The translations under genes were made by a program, and so were the position numbers. From DDH964 sp963806685 (GTDB taxonomy: Bacteria; Desulfobacterota; Desulfuromonadia; Desulfuromonadales; DDH964): a DNA stretch of 64,000 nt. Below the pieces are notes generated by a model. It was not told the origin of the DNA and ran no database searches. It saw only the letters and a list, made by a program, of their open reading frames with translations. Location of the stretch: assembly GCA_963806685.1 (NCBI GenBank), contig CAWDZB010000006.1, forward strand, positions 1-64,000, written 5' to 3'. Shown piece after piece: positions 6,819 through 18,219 of the stretch (positions within the stretch are counted from its first letter, which is position 1; each line of letters opens with the position of its first letter).

Positions 6819-8135
6819 TTAAAAAACTCGCGAAGTACCTGTCTTATCGAAAGAACTCATTATTAAAACAAATTGGACATCATGCCAAGACTCTTTTCCC
6901 CTGCAGCGGGTGGAAGCAGCACTCAGAGCTTGCCGGCGACCATTCCCGGCAGCAGGCGCCAGGCGGCCGGGAAGAAAGAGGCCCGAGGCGGCCGCCGCGA
7001 CCTCGTCGAAGCCGGCGGCGGGAACGGATGCCGAGAACTCGCCGCCGCTGCCGCAGAGGGCGAAGGGGACCGGGCCGAGGGTATGGGTCATGCGCTTGAC
7101 CGGCGTCGGGTGGTCGGGCAGGACCAGCACCCGGTAGTCGCCGAGCGCCGACAATCCGTCGAGGACGGTGCCGACCACCTGGCCATCGAAGTCCTCGATC
7201 GCCCGCAGCTTGTCGTCGAGATTGCCGGCGTGGGCGGCCTCGTCGGGAGCCTCGACGTGGAGGTAGACGAAGTCCCGGGTCTTCAGGGCTTCGAGAGCCG
7301 CCTCGGCCTTCCCCCGATAGTCGGTGTCGATGTAGCCGGTAGCGCCGGGGACGTCGATGACGTCGAGACCGGCGTAGATGCCGATCCCCTTGATCAGGTC
7401 GACCGCCGAGATCACCGCTCCGGTGAGGCCGTACTTCTCCTGCAGGGTGGTCATCTGCGGGGCGCGGCCGTGCCCCCACAGCCAGATCGAGTTGGCCTGG
7501 AGTTTGCCGGCCTTCTCCCGCTTGAGGTTGACCGGGTGGGTGTTGAGGAGCATCTGCGCCGAGGTGGTCAGCGCGATCAGCTCGCCGGCCCCCTCGCCTT
7601 TGGGGAGATGCCCCTCGATGCTCTGGTGGGTCAGGTCGTGGGGGGGGGTGAAGGTCAGCGCATCCTTCCCGCCGTGCCAGACCAGCAGGTGGCGGTAGGA
7701 GACCCCGGCGTGGAAGCTGAAGCGCGCGTCGCCGAGCTCCTCCTGCAGGGAGACGATCAGCTCACGGGCCTCGGCAGTGGAGATGTGTCCAGCGGAAAAG
7801 TCCTCCATGAACAGCCGGCCGTACTGCGGGGTGAGGGTCACCAGGTTGAGGCGGAAGGCGACGTCGTCGGGGCCGAGGCTCACCCCCATGCTCGCCGCCT
7901 CCAGCGGCGAGCGGCCGCTGTAGCAGCTCGCCGGGTCGTAGCCGAAGACCGAGAGGTTGGCGACGTCGCTGCCGGGATGGAAACCGGCCGGCACCGTTTC
8001 GGCGAGACCCAGCACCCCGTTCCGGGCGATGGCGTCCATGCGCGGGGTCCGAGCATGCTGCAGCGGGGTGAGGCCGCCAAGTTCCTCGAGCGGCTCGTCG
8101 GCCATGCCGTCGCCGAGCAGAATCACGTACTTCAT
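6819..8135 (-). CDS. apgM: Cofactor-independent phosphoglycerate mutase, archaeal ApgM type, with 3' frameshift
   Basis: Interconverts 3- and 2-phosphoglycerate without 2,3-BPG; alkaline-phosphatase superfamily. ILLGDGMADEP at the N terminus supplies the metal ligand, and GSDVANLSVFGYDP carries the phosphorylated serine region. Reads as 438 residues, longer than the usual about 400. After residue F387 the current frame turns into low-similarity sequence, while the adjacent frame reads FPAAWRLLPGMVAGKL and stops at 6923, giving about 403 residues. A one-base insertion near 6972-6978 would explain this. The catalytic core is unaffected. RBS AGAGGAGC precedes the ATG. Confidence 0.85.
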   Translation of the reverse strand: MKYVILLGDGMADEPLEELGGLTPLQHARTPRMDAIARNGVLGLAETVPAGFHPGSDVANLSVFGYDPASCYSGRSPLEAASMGVSLGPDDVAFRLNLVTLTPQYGRLFMEDFSAGHISTAEARELIVSLQEELGDARFSFHAGVSYRHLLVWHGGKDALTFTPPHDLTHQSIEGHLPKGEGAGELIALTTSAQMLLNTHPVNLKREKAGKLQANSIWLWGHGRAPQMTTLQEKYGLTGAVISAVDLIKGIGIYAGLDVIDVPGATGYIDTDYRGKAEAALEALKTRDFVYLHVEAPDEAAHAGNLDDKLRAIEDFDGQVVGTVLDGLSALGDYRVLVLPDHPTPVKRMTHTLGPVPFALCGSGGEFSASVPAAGFDEVAAAASGLFLPGRLAPAAGNGRRQALSAASTRCRGKESWHDVQFVLIMSSFDKTGTSRVF

Positions 8136-8155
8136 AAGCTCCTCTGGATCCCGCG

Positions 8156-9043
8156 TCAGCCCCGCGGGTGGTGCTGTTCGTGGAGGCGGCGCAGGCGTTC
8201 GCGGGTCACGTGGGTGTAGATCTGAGTGGTCGAGATATCGGCGTGGCCGAGCATGCTTTGCACGGCCCGCAGGTCGGCGCCGTTCTCCAGCAGGTGGGTC
8301 GCAAAAGAGTGGCGCAGGGTGTGCGGGGTGATCCGCTTGCCAATCCCGGTCTGGCGGGCGCGGCGCTTAATAATCTTCCAGAACCCCTGGCGTGTCAACC
8401 CCTGGCCGAGGCGGTTGAGAAACAGCAGCGGGCCGGCGCTCCCCTTGTCGAGCAGCGGCCTGCCATAGAGAAGATAGCGGCCCAGTTCGGCGATGGCGGT
8501 CTCCCCCAGCGGCACGATGCGCTGCTTGCTGCGCTTGCCGAAGGCGGTCAGGTAGCCGACGTCGAGCTGCAGGTCGGCCTGCTTGAGTCCGACCAGTTCC
8601 GAAACCCGCAGCCCGGTGGCGTAGAGGACCTCGAGCATGGCGCGGTCGCGCAGGGCCAAAGGATCGTCGCCAAGGGGCGCGGCGAGCAGCCGCTCGACCT
8701 CGGGGAGCGTTAGGGTGTGGGGGAGCGCCGCCAGGCTCTTCGGCGCCTCGACCAGCGCCGTGGGGTTGCGCGGTGCATGTCCCTCGCTGAGAAGGAACTT
8801 GTGGAACATGCGCAGCGCCACCAGCGCCCGCGCCCGGCTGCGCGCCGACAGGCCGGCATCGCGCAGCTGCGCCAGGAAGTGCAGCACCGTCGGCGGACCG
8901 ATGGCGGCCGGTTCGGCGATCCCCTCCCGGTCGAGAAAGTCGAGGTAGCGCGCCAGGTCTCGGCCGTAGGCCTCGAGGGTGTTGCGCGACAGCCCCCGTT
9001 CGACGGTCAGATAGTTAAGGAACAAGTCGAGGTATTGGTTCAT
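8156..9043 (-). CDS. xerD: Site-specific tyrosine recombinase XerD
   Basis: 295 residues, the normal length. Acts with XerC at dif to resolve chromosome dimers. N-terminal SAM-like domain starts MNQYLDLFLNYLTVERGLS. Catalytic residues visible: Arg in ATGLRVSEL, Lys in AFGKRSKQ, HTLRHSFATHLL (H-x-x-R), His in LGHADISTTQ and nucleophile Tyr in IYTHV. Lies between glnD and apgM, 20 bp from the latter, in the leftward housekeeping string. It is not next to a mobile element. Confidence 0.92.
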   Translation of the reverse strand: MNQYLDLFLNYLTVERGLSRNTLEAYGRDLARYLDFLDREGIAEPAAIGPPTVLHFLAQLRDAGLSARSRARALVALRMFHKFLLSEGHAPRNPTALVEAPKSLAALPHTLTLPEVERLLAAPLGDDPLALRDRAMLEVLYATGLRVSELVGLKQADLQLDVGYLTAFGKRSKQRIVPLGETAIAELGRYLLYGRPLLDKGSAGPLLFLNRLGQGLTRQGFWKIIKRRARQTGIGKRITPHTLRHSFATHLLENGADLRAVQSMLGHADISTTQIYTHVTRERLRRLHEQHHPRG

Positions 9044-9098
9044 AAGGTACCGTTAGAAGGAGGCTATCAGCTTAAAGCATAAAGCTGAGCACAGAATG

Positions 9099-11804
9099 TC
9101 ATTCTTCCTCGTCCAGACAGTCGAGGAGCTTGCGCCGCAGTTCCTCGAGCTTGTCGGCGAAAGTCACTTTCTGGCCGAAAATGTCCTGAATGTAGAAGGT
9201 GTCGATGACCTGATCGACCTTGGTGGAGATCTTCGACACACCGATGTAGAGCCCCAGATCCTTGAGGGTGCGGGTGATGCGGTAGAGAAGACCGACCTGG
9301 TCGTGGGCATAGATATCGATGACCGTGTATTCGTCGGAGACCTCGTTGTCAATCTCCACCCGGTTGGGGTGGCGGGGGCGGGGCGGCTCGGGGAGGAAGC
9401 TGGGACGCTGGCGCTTTTTCACCAAATCGTAGGTCCGGGTCCGCCCCTCGATGACGGCGGTCAGGTCGGTTTCAAAACGCCGCCACTTCTCCGGGTTGGT
9501 GATCCGTTCGCCGCCGGGGCTGCGCACCTGCAGGATATCGAGGGCGATTTCGCTGCCGGTGGTGAAGATCTGGGCGCCGAGGATGTTGATGCCATTGGCA
9601 GCCATCACCCCGGCGATCTTGGAGAACAGCCCGGGAATGTCGAGGGTGGTGATGGTGACCTGGGTGTAGTCGGCCGCGGCATCCTGCTCGATCTTGAGCG
9701 CGAGGGTAGCATCGCCGCGACCGAGAACCACCCGCAGGTGCTCGGCGATCTCCTGGGAGTGATAGGACATCAGGTAGCGGGTGCCGAGGGTGCCTACCAG
9801 TTCCTTGACCTGGCGTGTGTCGTATTCCCCGGCCAACCGCTCCAGTACCTTGCGCTTGCGGTTGCGCAGCTTTTCCGAACGCTTCTCGAGCCGGAAGTTG
9901 CCGCGTTCGAGAACGTCGAAAGCCTTCTCGTAGAGCTCCTGCAACAGCAGCCCCTTCCACTCCGACCAGACGTCGGGGCCGACCGCTCTGATATCGGCGA
10001 AGGTGAGCAGGAACAGCATCTTGAGGTTCTCGCTCATCTCCATCGAGCGGGCGAACTGGACGATCAGCTTGTCGTCGTGCATGTCACGGCGCTGAGAGAT
10101 ATGGGCCATCTGCAGGTGGTTGCGAACCAGGAACTCAAGGCGCCGGCTGTCTTCCTTGTTCAGGCCGAGGCGGCGGGCGATGGTCGGCACCATGTCCGCC
10201 CCCTTGTTCGAGTGGTCCTTCCCCTCCCCCTTGCCGATGTCGTGGAGCAGCACCGCCAGCAGCAGCAGCTCCTTCTTCTCGATGTCGTTGGCCACCTGGG
10301 TGAGCAGCGGCTTCTTCTGCCGGTATTCGCCGAGCCAGAGCTTGGCGATCTCCTCCATGGCGAAAATGGTATGGATGTCGACGGTATAGATATGGTAGGC
10401 GTCGTGCTGGACCTTGCAGTAGATGCGTTCGAACTCGGGCAGAAAGCGGTTGAGAAACTGCAGGTGGTGCATGTCCTGCAGCACCCGGCCGAGCCCCTTG
10501 GGCTGGCGGAGGATGTCGAGAAACCCCTCGGCCATCGGCCGGCTGCGCCGGACGCGGTCGTTGATGCGGTGCAGGTTGTCGCGGATCATCCCCTTGAGCG
10601 GAATCGCCAGCTTCACGTCGTGGCGCTGGGCGAGACCGAAAGCCTCCATCATCGCCGCCGGATTCTGCTCGAAGAGGTCATCGCTGGTCACCCGCAGCTC
10701 GCCGCGCAGGATGTAGAATCCCTCGGCGACCGAGCGCCGCTTGAGGTAGCCAAAGATGCCCAGACCGGCGTTCTCCTGCTGGGTGGCCTTGGTGACCAGC
10801 AGCGAGGACATGTGTTCGACCTGGGTGGCGTGGGAATAGTAGTCCTGCATGAACTGTTCGACGGCCGGGGCCTTGCGGCTGTCCCGATAGCCGAGGAAGG
10901 CGGCGATCTTCTCCTGCTGGTCGAAATTGATCTGTTCGTTCTTGCGGGACGAGAGAAAGTGCAGTTCGTTGCGGATCCGCCACAAATAGTCGAGGGCCGC
11001 CTCGAAATTCGCGCCTTCCCGCTCGGTGAGCACCCCCTTGATGATCAGATCCCGCAGCGAGCGGGCCTTGAACTTGACCTGGGCCATCCACAGGGCGGTG
11101 TGCAGGTCGCGCAGCCCCCCCTCCCCCTCCTTGATATTCGGCTCGAGGAGAAAAACCGAGGAGCCGTACTTGACCAGACGGCGCTCATTCTCCTCCAGTT
11201 TCTCGCGCAGGAAGGCCTGGCTGTTGCGACTCAGCACCGCCTCCAGAACGGTTCGCTCGTAGGACTGGTAGAGAATTTCGTCCCCGACCAGGTAGCGGGA
11301 GTCGAGCAACGCGGTGCGCGCGGTGATGTCCTTGTCGGCCATCTCCAGGCAGTCCTTCTCGGTGCGCACGCTGTAGCCGACCTCGAGGCCGAGATCCCAG
11401 AGCAGGTAAAGCATCCGCTCCGAGATCTTCTCGGCGAAGGGGCGATCCTTGCCGCTGTAGTAGAACATCAGGTCGATATCGCTGCGCGGGTTGAGCTCGC
11501 CGCGGCCGTAGCCGCCCAGGGCAATCAGGGTGCAGGAGCCGAGTCCCGACTCGGGAACGTCTGCCGCGACGCTGCGATAGAGGTTGCGGATCAGGGTGTC
11601 GGCCAGCGAGGTGAGGCTGCCGACAATGCGGCGGCCGCTCTCGCCGCTGCGGTGACGGCGACGGACCTCCTCGAGGTGATGGTCGAGAAAGCGTCGCGAT
11701 CCGTCGAGCAACCGCACCCGGCGTTCTTCGTAGGGAATGGCGGGGTCGGTAAGGAGTTCCCGGGGGAAGAAGTTTTCAGTCTGCATGGAGGCTTCGGCTT
11801 TCAT
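9099..11804 (-). CDS. glnD: [Protein-PII] uridylyltransferase / uridylyl-removing enzyme
   Basis: 901-residue bifunctional nitrogen sensor. Order: nucleotidyltransferase domain with GGYGRGELNPRSDIDL near residue 100; GlnD central domain; HD phosphohydrolase with LLHDIGKGEGKDHS near residue 520; two C-terminal ACT domains (TLDIPGLFSKIAGVMAANG and YAHDQVGLLYRITRTLKD) that sense glutamine. It uridylylates PII when glutamine is low. The start ATG overlaps the stop of the upstream amidase (ATGA). Confidence 0.93.
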   Translation of the reverse strand: MKAEASMQTENFFPRELLTDPAIPYEERRVRLLDGSRRFLDHHLEEVRRRHRSGESGRRIVGSLTSLADTLIRNLYRSVAADVPESGLGSCTLIALGGYGRGELNPRSDIDLMFYYSGKDRPFAEKISERMLYLLWDLGLEVGYSVRTEKDCLEMADKDITARTALLDSRYLVGDEILYQSYERTVLEAVLSRNSQAFLREKLEENERRLVKYGSSVFLLEPNIKEGEGGLRDLHTALWMAQVKFKARSLRDLIIKGVLTEREGANFEAALDYLWRIRNELHFLSSRKNEQINFDQQEKIAAFLGYRDSRKAPAVEQFMQDYYSHATQVEHMSSLLVTKATQQENAGLGIFGYLKRRSVAEGFYILRGELRVTSDDLFEQNPAAMMEAFGLAQRHDVKLAIPLKGMIRDNLHRINDRVRRSRPMAEGFLDILRQPKGLGRVLQDMHHLQFLNRFLPEFERIYCKVQHDAYHIYTVDIHTIFAMEEIAKLWLGEYRQKKPLLTQVANDIEKKELLLLAVLLHDIGKGEGKDHSNKGADMVPTIARRLGLNKEDSRRLEFLVRNHLQMAHISQRRDMHDDKLIVQFARSMEMSENLKMLFLLTFADIRAVGPDVWSEWKGLLLQELYEKAFDVLERGNFRLEKRSEKLRNRKRKVLERLAGEYDTRQVKELVGTLGTRYLMSYHSQEIAEHLRVVLGRGDATLALKIEQDAAADYTQVTITTLDIPGLFSKIAGVMAANGINILGAQIFTTGSEIALDILQVRSPGGERITNPEKWRRFETDLTAVIEGRTRTYDLVKKRQRPSFLPEPPRPRHPNRVEIDNEVSDEYTVIDIYAHDQVGLLYRITRTLKDLGLYIGVSKISTKVDQVIDTFYIQDIFGQKVTFADKLEELRRKLLDCLDEEE

Positions 11805-13519
11805 TGGGCGGCAATCATTTTCAGGGAAACGGCATAATTGCGGACACCGCGCACTATGGCATCGGCGGCCTGGGCGCGGAATTTCGGATCCTTGAGCCGG
11901 GCCGCCTCGCGGGAATTGCTGATGAAGGCGGTTTCCACCAGGACCGAGGGCATGGTGGCGCCGAGCAGGACGTAGAATGGACCCTGGCGAACGCCGAGGT
12001 CGCGGATCGAGCGGTAGTGGTTGTCCAGGGAATCGACCAGCGAGCGCTGGATCTCGGCGGCCAGCCGACTCGACTCGTTGATCTTGGCGTTGGCCATCAA
12101 ATCGAACAGGATCAGTTCCAGGTCCCCGACCTGCTTGAGAGAGGTCCCGTTCTCCCGGGCGGCGACCGCCACCGCCTGGTCGTTCTTGGAGAAGTTCAGA
12201 TAGTAGGTCTCGGTACCGTAGGCCTTCCTATTGGTACTGGCATTGGCATGCAGGGAGATGAAAAGGTCGGCGCCGACCTTGTTGGCAATCGCGGTGCGCT
12301 CCTCCAGGGGGATGAAGGTGTCGTCTTTGCGGGTCATGATCACCTCGCAGCCAAGCGCCTTCTCGAGCCGCGGGGCGAGGGCCTTGGCCATCGCCAGGGT
12401 GACGTCCTTTTCCATCACCCCGCCGGGTCCGATCGCCCCGGGGTCCTTGCCGCCATGGCCGGCATCGACGACGATGCGCCGCAGTCCGCCCCCCTTGTTC
12501 TGGGGAATGTGCAGCTGGACCGGATGCTCGGCCGGCGCATTCTCGAGGATATTGGCAATCCCGTCCCCGGCCGGCAGCTGGTTGAGCGCCGGGGTATCCT
12601 CCTTGAGCACGGGAGCCCCGTCCCCCCGAACGTCGATGATGATGCGAAACGGGTCGTCGAGGGGGAAGACCTTGTAATCCCTGGAACTCACCAGGTCGAG
12701 CACCACCCGGGTACGGTCCCGGTCGGGACGACCGTTGCGGATCTGCTTGAGCAGCCCATCGTCGACCCTGGTGGTGTCGGCCAGGCTGGCAGCGGGAACG
12801 GTCCGCGCAAGGTCGAGGTAGAGGCGGGGGCTCTGCCCCTTGGCGGGGTTGCCGGCCAGCAGGTTGGATTGGTAACGGATCGGTCCGGAGAGGTCGAGCA
12901 CCACCCGGGTATAGCCGGGGTTGGACCAGAACCGGATCCCGGTCAACTGGGCCGGGCCGGTCGCGGCAGGCTTGGGGTCGGGGGCGCTCACCGCGACCGG
13001 AGCCGCCGGGGCGGCGCAGCCGCCCAGGGCCCGGCAGCGCAGGCGGGCTTTCGCGGCCATGTCGCCGCCGGGATAGCGCTCCCCGATCTGCCGGTAGAGA
13101 TCCCGGGCCGCCGCCGGGTCGCCAAGCACCTCCCGGTTGAGGTCCCCGGCCAGCAGCAGAGCATCGTCGGCGAGGGAATCCCGCGGATACTCGGCTGCCA
13201 CCCGCAGGTAGAAACCGGCTGCCTGGCGGGCATCGCCCGGCAGCCGCGAAACCCGGTACAGGCCGTGGCCGGCCTGGCCGGCCAGATAGAGGGCCCGGGC
13301 CCCCTGCGGCGCCCCGGGGTAGTGCTCGGGAACGGCCAGCAGGCGGTCGATGACCCGCTGCCATTGATCCCGGTAGCGCTGTTTTTTCGGTGACTGCTGC
13401 AGCCGCTGGTAATCCTGCCGGGCCTTGGCATAGGCGTCGGCGGCGCTGCGCGCTGCCTGGGCTGGCACGGCGAAAACCAAGAGCAGAAAGAGAATCGGAA
13501 CCAGTCGCAGCAATCGCAT
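11801..13519 (-). CDS. N-acetylmuramoyl-L-alanine amidase, AMIN/Amidase_3 type
   Basis: 572 residues, exported. Signal peptide residues 1-22 (cleavage after AQA). Residues 25-165 form TPR-like helical repeats found in this lineage's amidases. AMIN domain about 190-290 (TGIRFWSNPGYTRVVLDLSG) for septal targeting. Amidase_3 domain about 345-565 with zinc ligands in DAGHGGKDPG, EKDVT and LHANAS, and the catalytic Glu in LVETAFISN. Cleaves the amide between muramic acid and the stem peptide during cell separation. Four bases follow the mutS stop. Confidence 0.9.
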   Translation of the reverse strand: MRLLRLVPILFLLLVFAVPAQAARSAADAYAKARQDYQRLQQSPKKQRYRDQWQRVIDRLLAVPEHYPGAPQGARALYLAGQAGHGLYRVSRLPGDARQAAGFYLRVAAEYPRDSLADDALLLAGDLNREVLGDPAAARDLYRQIGERYPGGDMAAKARLRCRALGGCAAPAAPVAVSAPDPKPAATGPAQLTGIRFWSNPGYTRVVLDLSGPIRYQSNLLAGNPAKGQSPRLYLDLARTVPAASLADTTRVDDGLLKQIRNGRPDRDRTRVVLDLVSSRDYKVFPLDDPFRIIIDVRGDGAPVLKEDTPALNQLPAGDGIANILENAPAEHPVQLHIPQNKGGGLRRIVVDAGHGGKDPGAIGPGGVMEKDVTLAMAKALAPRLEKALGCEVIMTRKDDTFIPLEERTAIANKVGADLFISLHANASTNRKAYGTETYYLNFSKNDQAVAVAARENGTSLKQVGDLELILFDLMANAKINESSRLAAEIQRSLVDSLDNHYRSIRDLGVRQGPFYVLLGATMPSVLVETAFISNSREAARLKDPKFRAQAADAIVRGVRNYAVSLKMIAAQ

Positions 13520-13523
13520 CTTT

Positions 13524-16145
<2,622 letters not shown>

Positions 16146-16324
16146 GCAGGAATCCTCGCAGCAGGTCGGCAACAGCCGGCCCGTAAATGGGCGTTATGTT
16201 AACAAACCGGGTGCCGGTCTGTAAACAGGGAAAGACCGGGAGGGAGCGGGCCAAAGGGGAAAGGTTTAGACCTTGACGGAGGCGCCCCGGGGTGATAAGA
16301 AAGGCCCAGCCAAGGAGCCCTGAC

Positions 16325-16843
16325 ATGCCGCAAGCCACTCCCCCGGACCTGCCGCTGGCCACAGCCTTCCCGGCCGCGGCCTTTGCCATCACCAGCCTCC
16401 AAGAAGAAATCCGCGCCGACCGGCTCTGCCACGACTTGTTGCGCCGCTTCGCCCTGGAACTGACCGCCGGCGGGCAGTTCGCCCCGGCAGCCGCCGGGGC
16501 CCTGGCCCATGGCGCCGACTATTTCCTGCGTGAATTCGTCATCGGCGAGCGCCGCGAAAACATCCTCCAGCTGCACCCGGAGCGGGTTCGGCAGTTCGCC
16601 GGCAACTGGTACATCGTGCGCAACCTGGAACCGAACCTCCAGGAACTCCTCGCCATCCTCGAGGGGGTGACCGTCTTCTATCACTTTCTTGCCGAGCACC
16701 GGCTGGTCGAACCCGCCCTCGCCACCGCGGTCGCGGAGCAGGCCGCCGACAGCGCCTATTTCGGTGCCCGCATCGAGGCGTTCTGGGCTATCGAAAGCGA
16801 CGGCTTCGTCCGCTGGGACCGGGACTGTCCGGTCGGCGACTGA
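16325..16843 (+). CDS. Conserved-looking hypothetical protein
   Basis: 172 residues, not recognised. No signal peptide or membrane helix; composition suggests an all-helical soluble protein with many Leu/Ala heptad-like stretches and aromatic residues near the middle (NWYIVRNLEP, VFYHFLAEH). Start chosen at 16325 because AAGGAG lies eight bases upstream; an earlier in-frame Met at 16292 has none. Diverges from mutS and is followed 33 bp later by a CDF transporter, so the two may be cotranscribed. Confidence 0.7.
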   Translation: MPQATPPDLPLATAFPAAAFAITSLQEEIRADRLCHDLLRRFALELTAGGQFAPAAAGALAHGADYFLREFVIGERRENILQLHPERVRQFAGNWYIVRNLEPNLQELLAILEGVTVFYHFLAEHRLVEPALATAVAEQAADSAYFGARIEAFWAIESDGFVRWDRDCPVGD

Positions 16844-16876
16844 GCCCCCTGCCGGCTTTGGCCCGGAGCAGCAGTC

Positions 16877-17818
16877 ATGTCGCCACCCTCCCCAAAGATC
16901 CGTGCTGCCGGCATCTCGATCCTCACCGCCGCCAGCCTGGCCATCATCAAACTGGTCACCGGCGTCCTCACCGGTTCGATGGCAATCCTCTCCTCGGCCA
17001 TCGATTCGCTTCTCGACATCCTGATGTCCGGGGTGAACTTCCTGGCCATCCGCCAGGCCGAGCAGCCCGCCGACCAGAGCCATCCCTTCGGCCACGGCAA
17101 GTATGAAACCCTGGCGACGATGATCCAGTCACTGGTGATCGCCGCCTCGGGAGTTTGGATCATCACCGAGGCGGCCTCCCGCCTGCGCCGGGGGGTTGTC
17201 CTTTCGCGTCTCGACAGCGGCATCGGCGTGCTGCTGGTGAGTATCGTCGCCTCGCTGCTGATCAGCCGCTACCTGCGCCGGGTTGCCCGGGAGACCGATT
17301 CCTCGGCGCTGCAGGCCGATTCGCTGCACTTCGCGATGGATGTCTACACCAATCTTGGACTGACGGTCGGCCTGTTGGTGATCCGCTTCGTCCAGGTTCC
17401 CTGGCTCGACCCGGTGCTGTCGATTCTGGTCGCCCTCTACATTCTCTTCGAGGCGCTGCGCCTGGTCCGCCACGGGCTGCGCGACGTCCTCGACGAGGAG
17501 CTGCCGGCGGTGGTGCGCGAGGAAGTCGAGCGCCTGATCCGGGCTCACCAGGAGGACATCACCGGTTACCACAACCTGCGCACCCGTCGGGCCGGTTCGC
17601 AGAAGATCATGGATTTCCACCTCACCGTCTGCAAGCACCTTTCGGTGGAGGAGGCCCATGCCATCGCCGACCATCTGGAAAAGCGCATCGAAGCCGACAT
17701 CCGCGGCTCCGACGTCACCATCCACATCGAACCCTGCCGTGAGGTACACTGTCCTGGCCGCCAGGCCTGTCCGGTCGACAAGACCCGCCTCGACGACCAA
17801 AACGATCCTACCGAATGA
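16877..17818 (+). CDS. Cation diffusion facilitator metal transporter
   Basis: 313 residues, six TM helices expected in the first about 210. Divalent metal/proton antiporter of the inner membrane. The metal-site signature is DSLLDILMSG in TM2 and HPFGHGKYE at the cytoplasmic loop; the C-terminal cytoplasmic domain (residues 210-300) has ferredoxin-like fold features. The tail carries HCPGRQACP, a possible extra metal site. Closest to the FieF/YiiP branch; the metal (Zn, Fe, Cd or Mn) cannot be read from the sequence. Confidence 0.88.
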   Translation: MSPPSPKIRAAGISILTAASLAIIKLVTGVLTGSMAILSSAIDSLLDILMSGVNFLAIRQAEQPADQSHPFGHGKYETLATMIQSLVIAASGVWIITEAASRLRRGVVLSRLDSGIGVLLVSIVASLLISRYLRRVARETDSSALQADSLHFAMDVYTNLGLTVGLLVIRFVQVPWLDPVLSILVALYILFEALRLVRHGLRDVLDEELPAVVREEVERLIRAHQEDITGYHNLRTRRAGSQKIMDFHLTVCKHLSVEEAHAIADHLEKRIEADIRGSDVTIHIEPCREVHCPGRQACPVDKTRLDDQNDPTE

Positions 17819-18219
17819 ATAGTCCCTGCCCGCCCCGCTCAGCCCTTTTCTTCCAGGACCATCCCCCATAGGCTCGTTTTTCTCGGTCGATAACACCGCG
17901 GATGTCGAGGAAAATCCAAGTCGTTTCGGGCGGATCACTTCGGATCGAAGCGGAGGAATTCGGATTGAGCCCCTTACCCGGGGCCTGACCCGTATGAAGA
18001 GAAAAAAACCACGCCACCCACCCGGCAACGATGGGACAAAATTCGATAGCTGCCGGGAGAGGAAGGAAAAGGGGAATGAGTGGGACGTTGCCGAGGAGAG
18101 CCGGCGGTAACAACCGGAAGGGTTTCGCGGAGTTTCACCCGTTCGTTCAAGGTTGCCGAGGAACCAAACGCTAGGGGATCGGGAGGAACCGAAGGAGTCC
18201 CTGGGGGGCTCAACCCTCC
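17819..18219. other. Gene-free interval between convergent genes
   Basis: About 400 bp between the CDF gene and the chemoreceptor. A weak GCCCC/GGGGC hairpin is at 17969-17984, with no T run. No convincing open frame, RNA or repeat was found. Confidence 0.5.

Noticed and set aside
9096..11837. 913-codon open frame opposite glnD
   Set aside because: It is the antisense of a complete, motif-bearing glnD; GC-rich codon bias keeps the opposite frame open. The translation is low-complexity and has no domains.
17960..17990. Hairpin GCCCC/GGGGC after the CDF gene as a terminator
   Set aside because: Stem is short and no T run follows.
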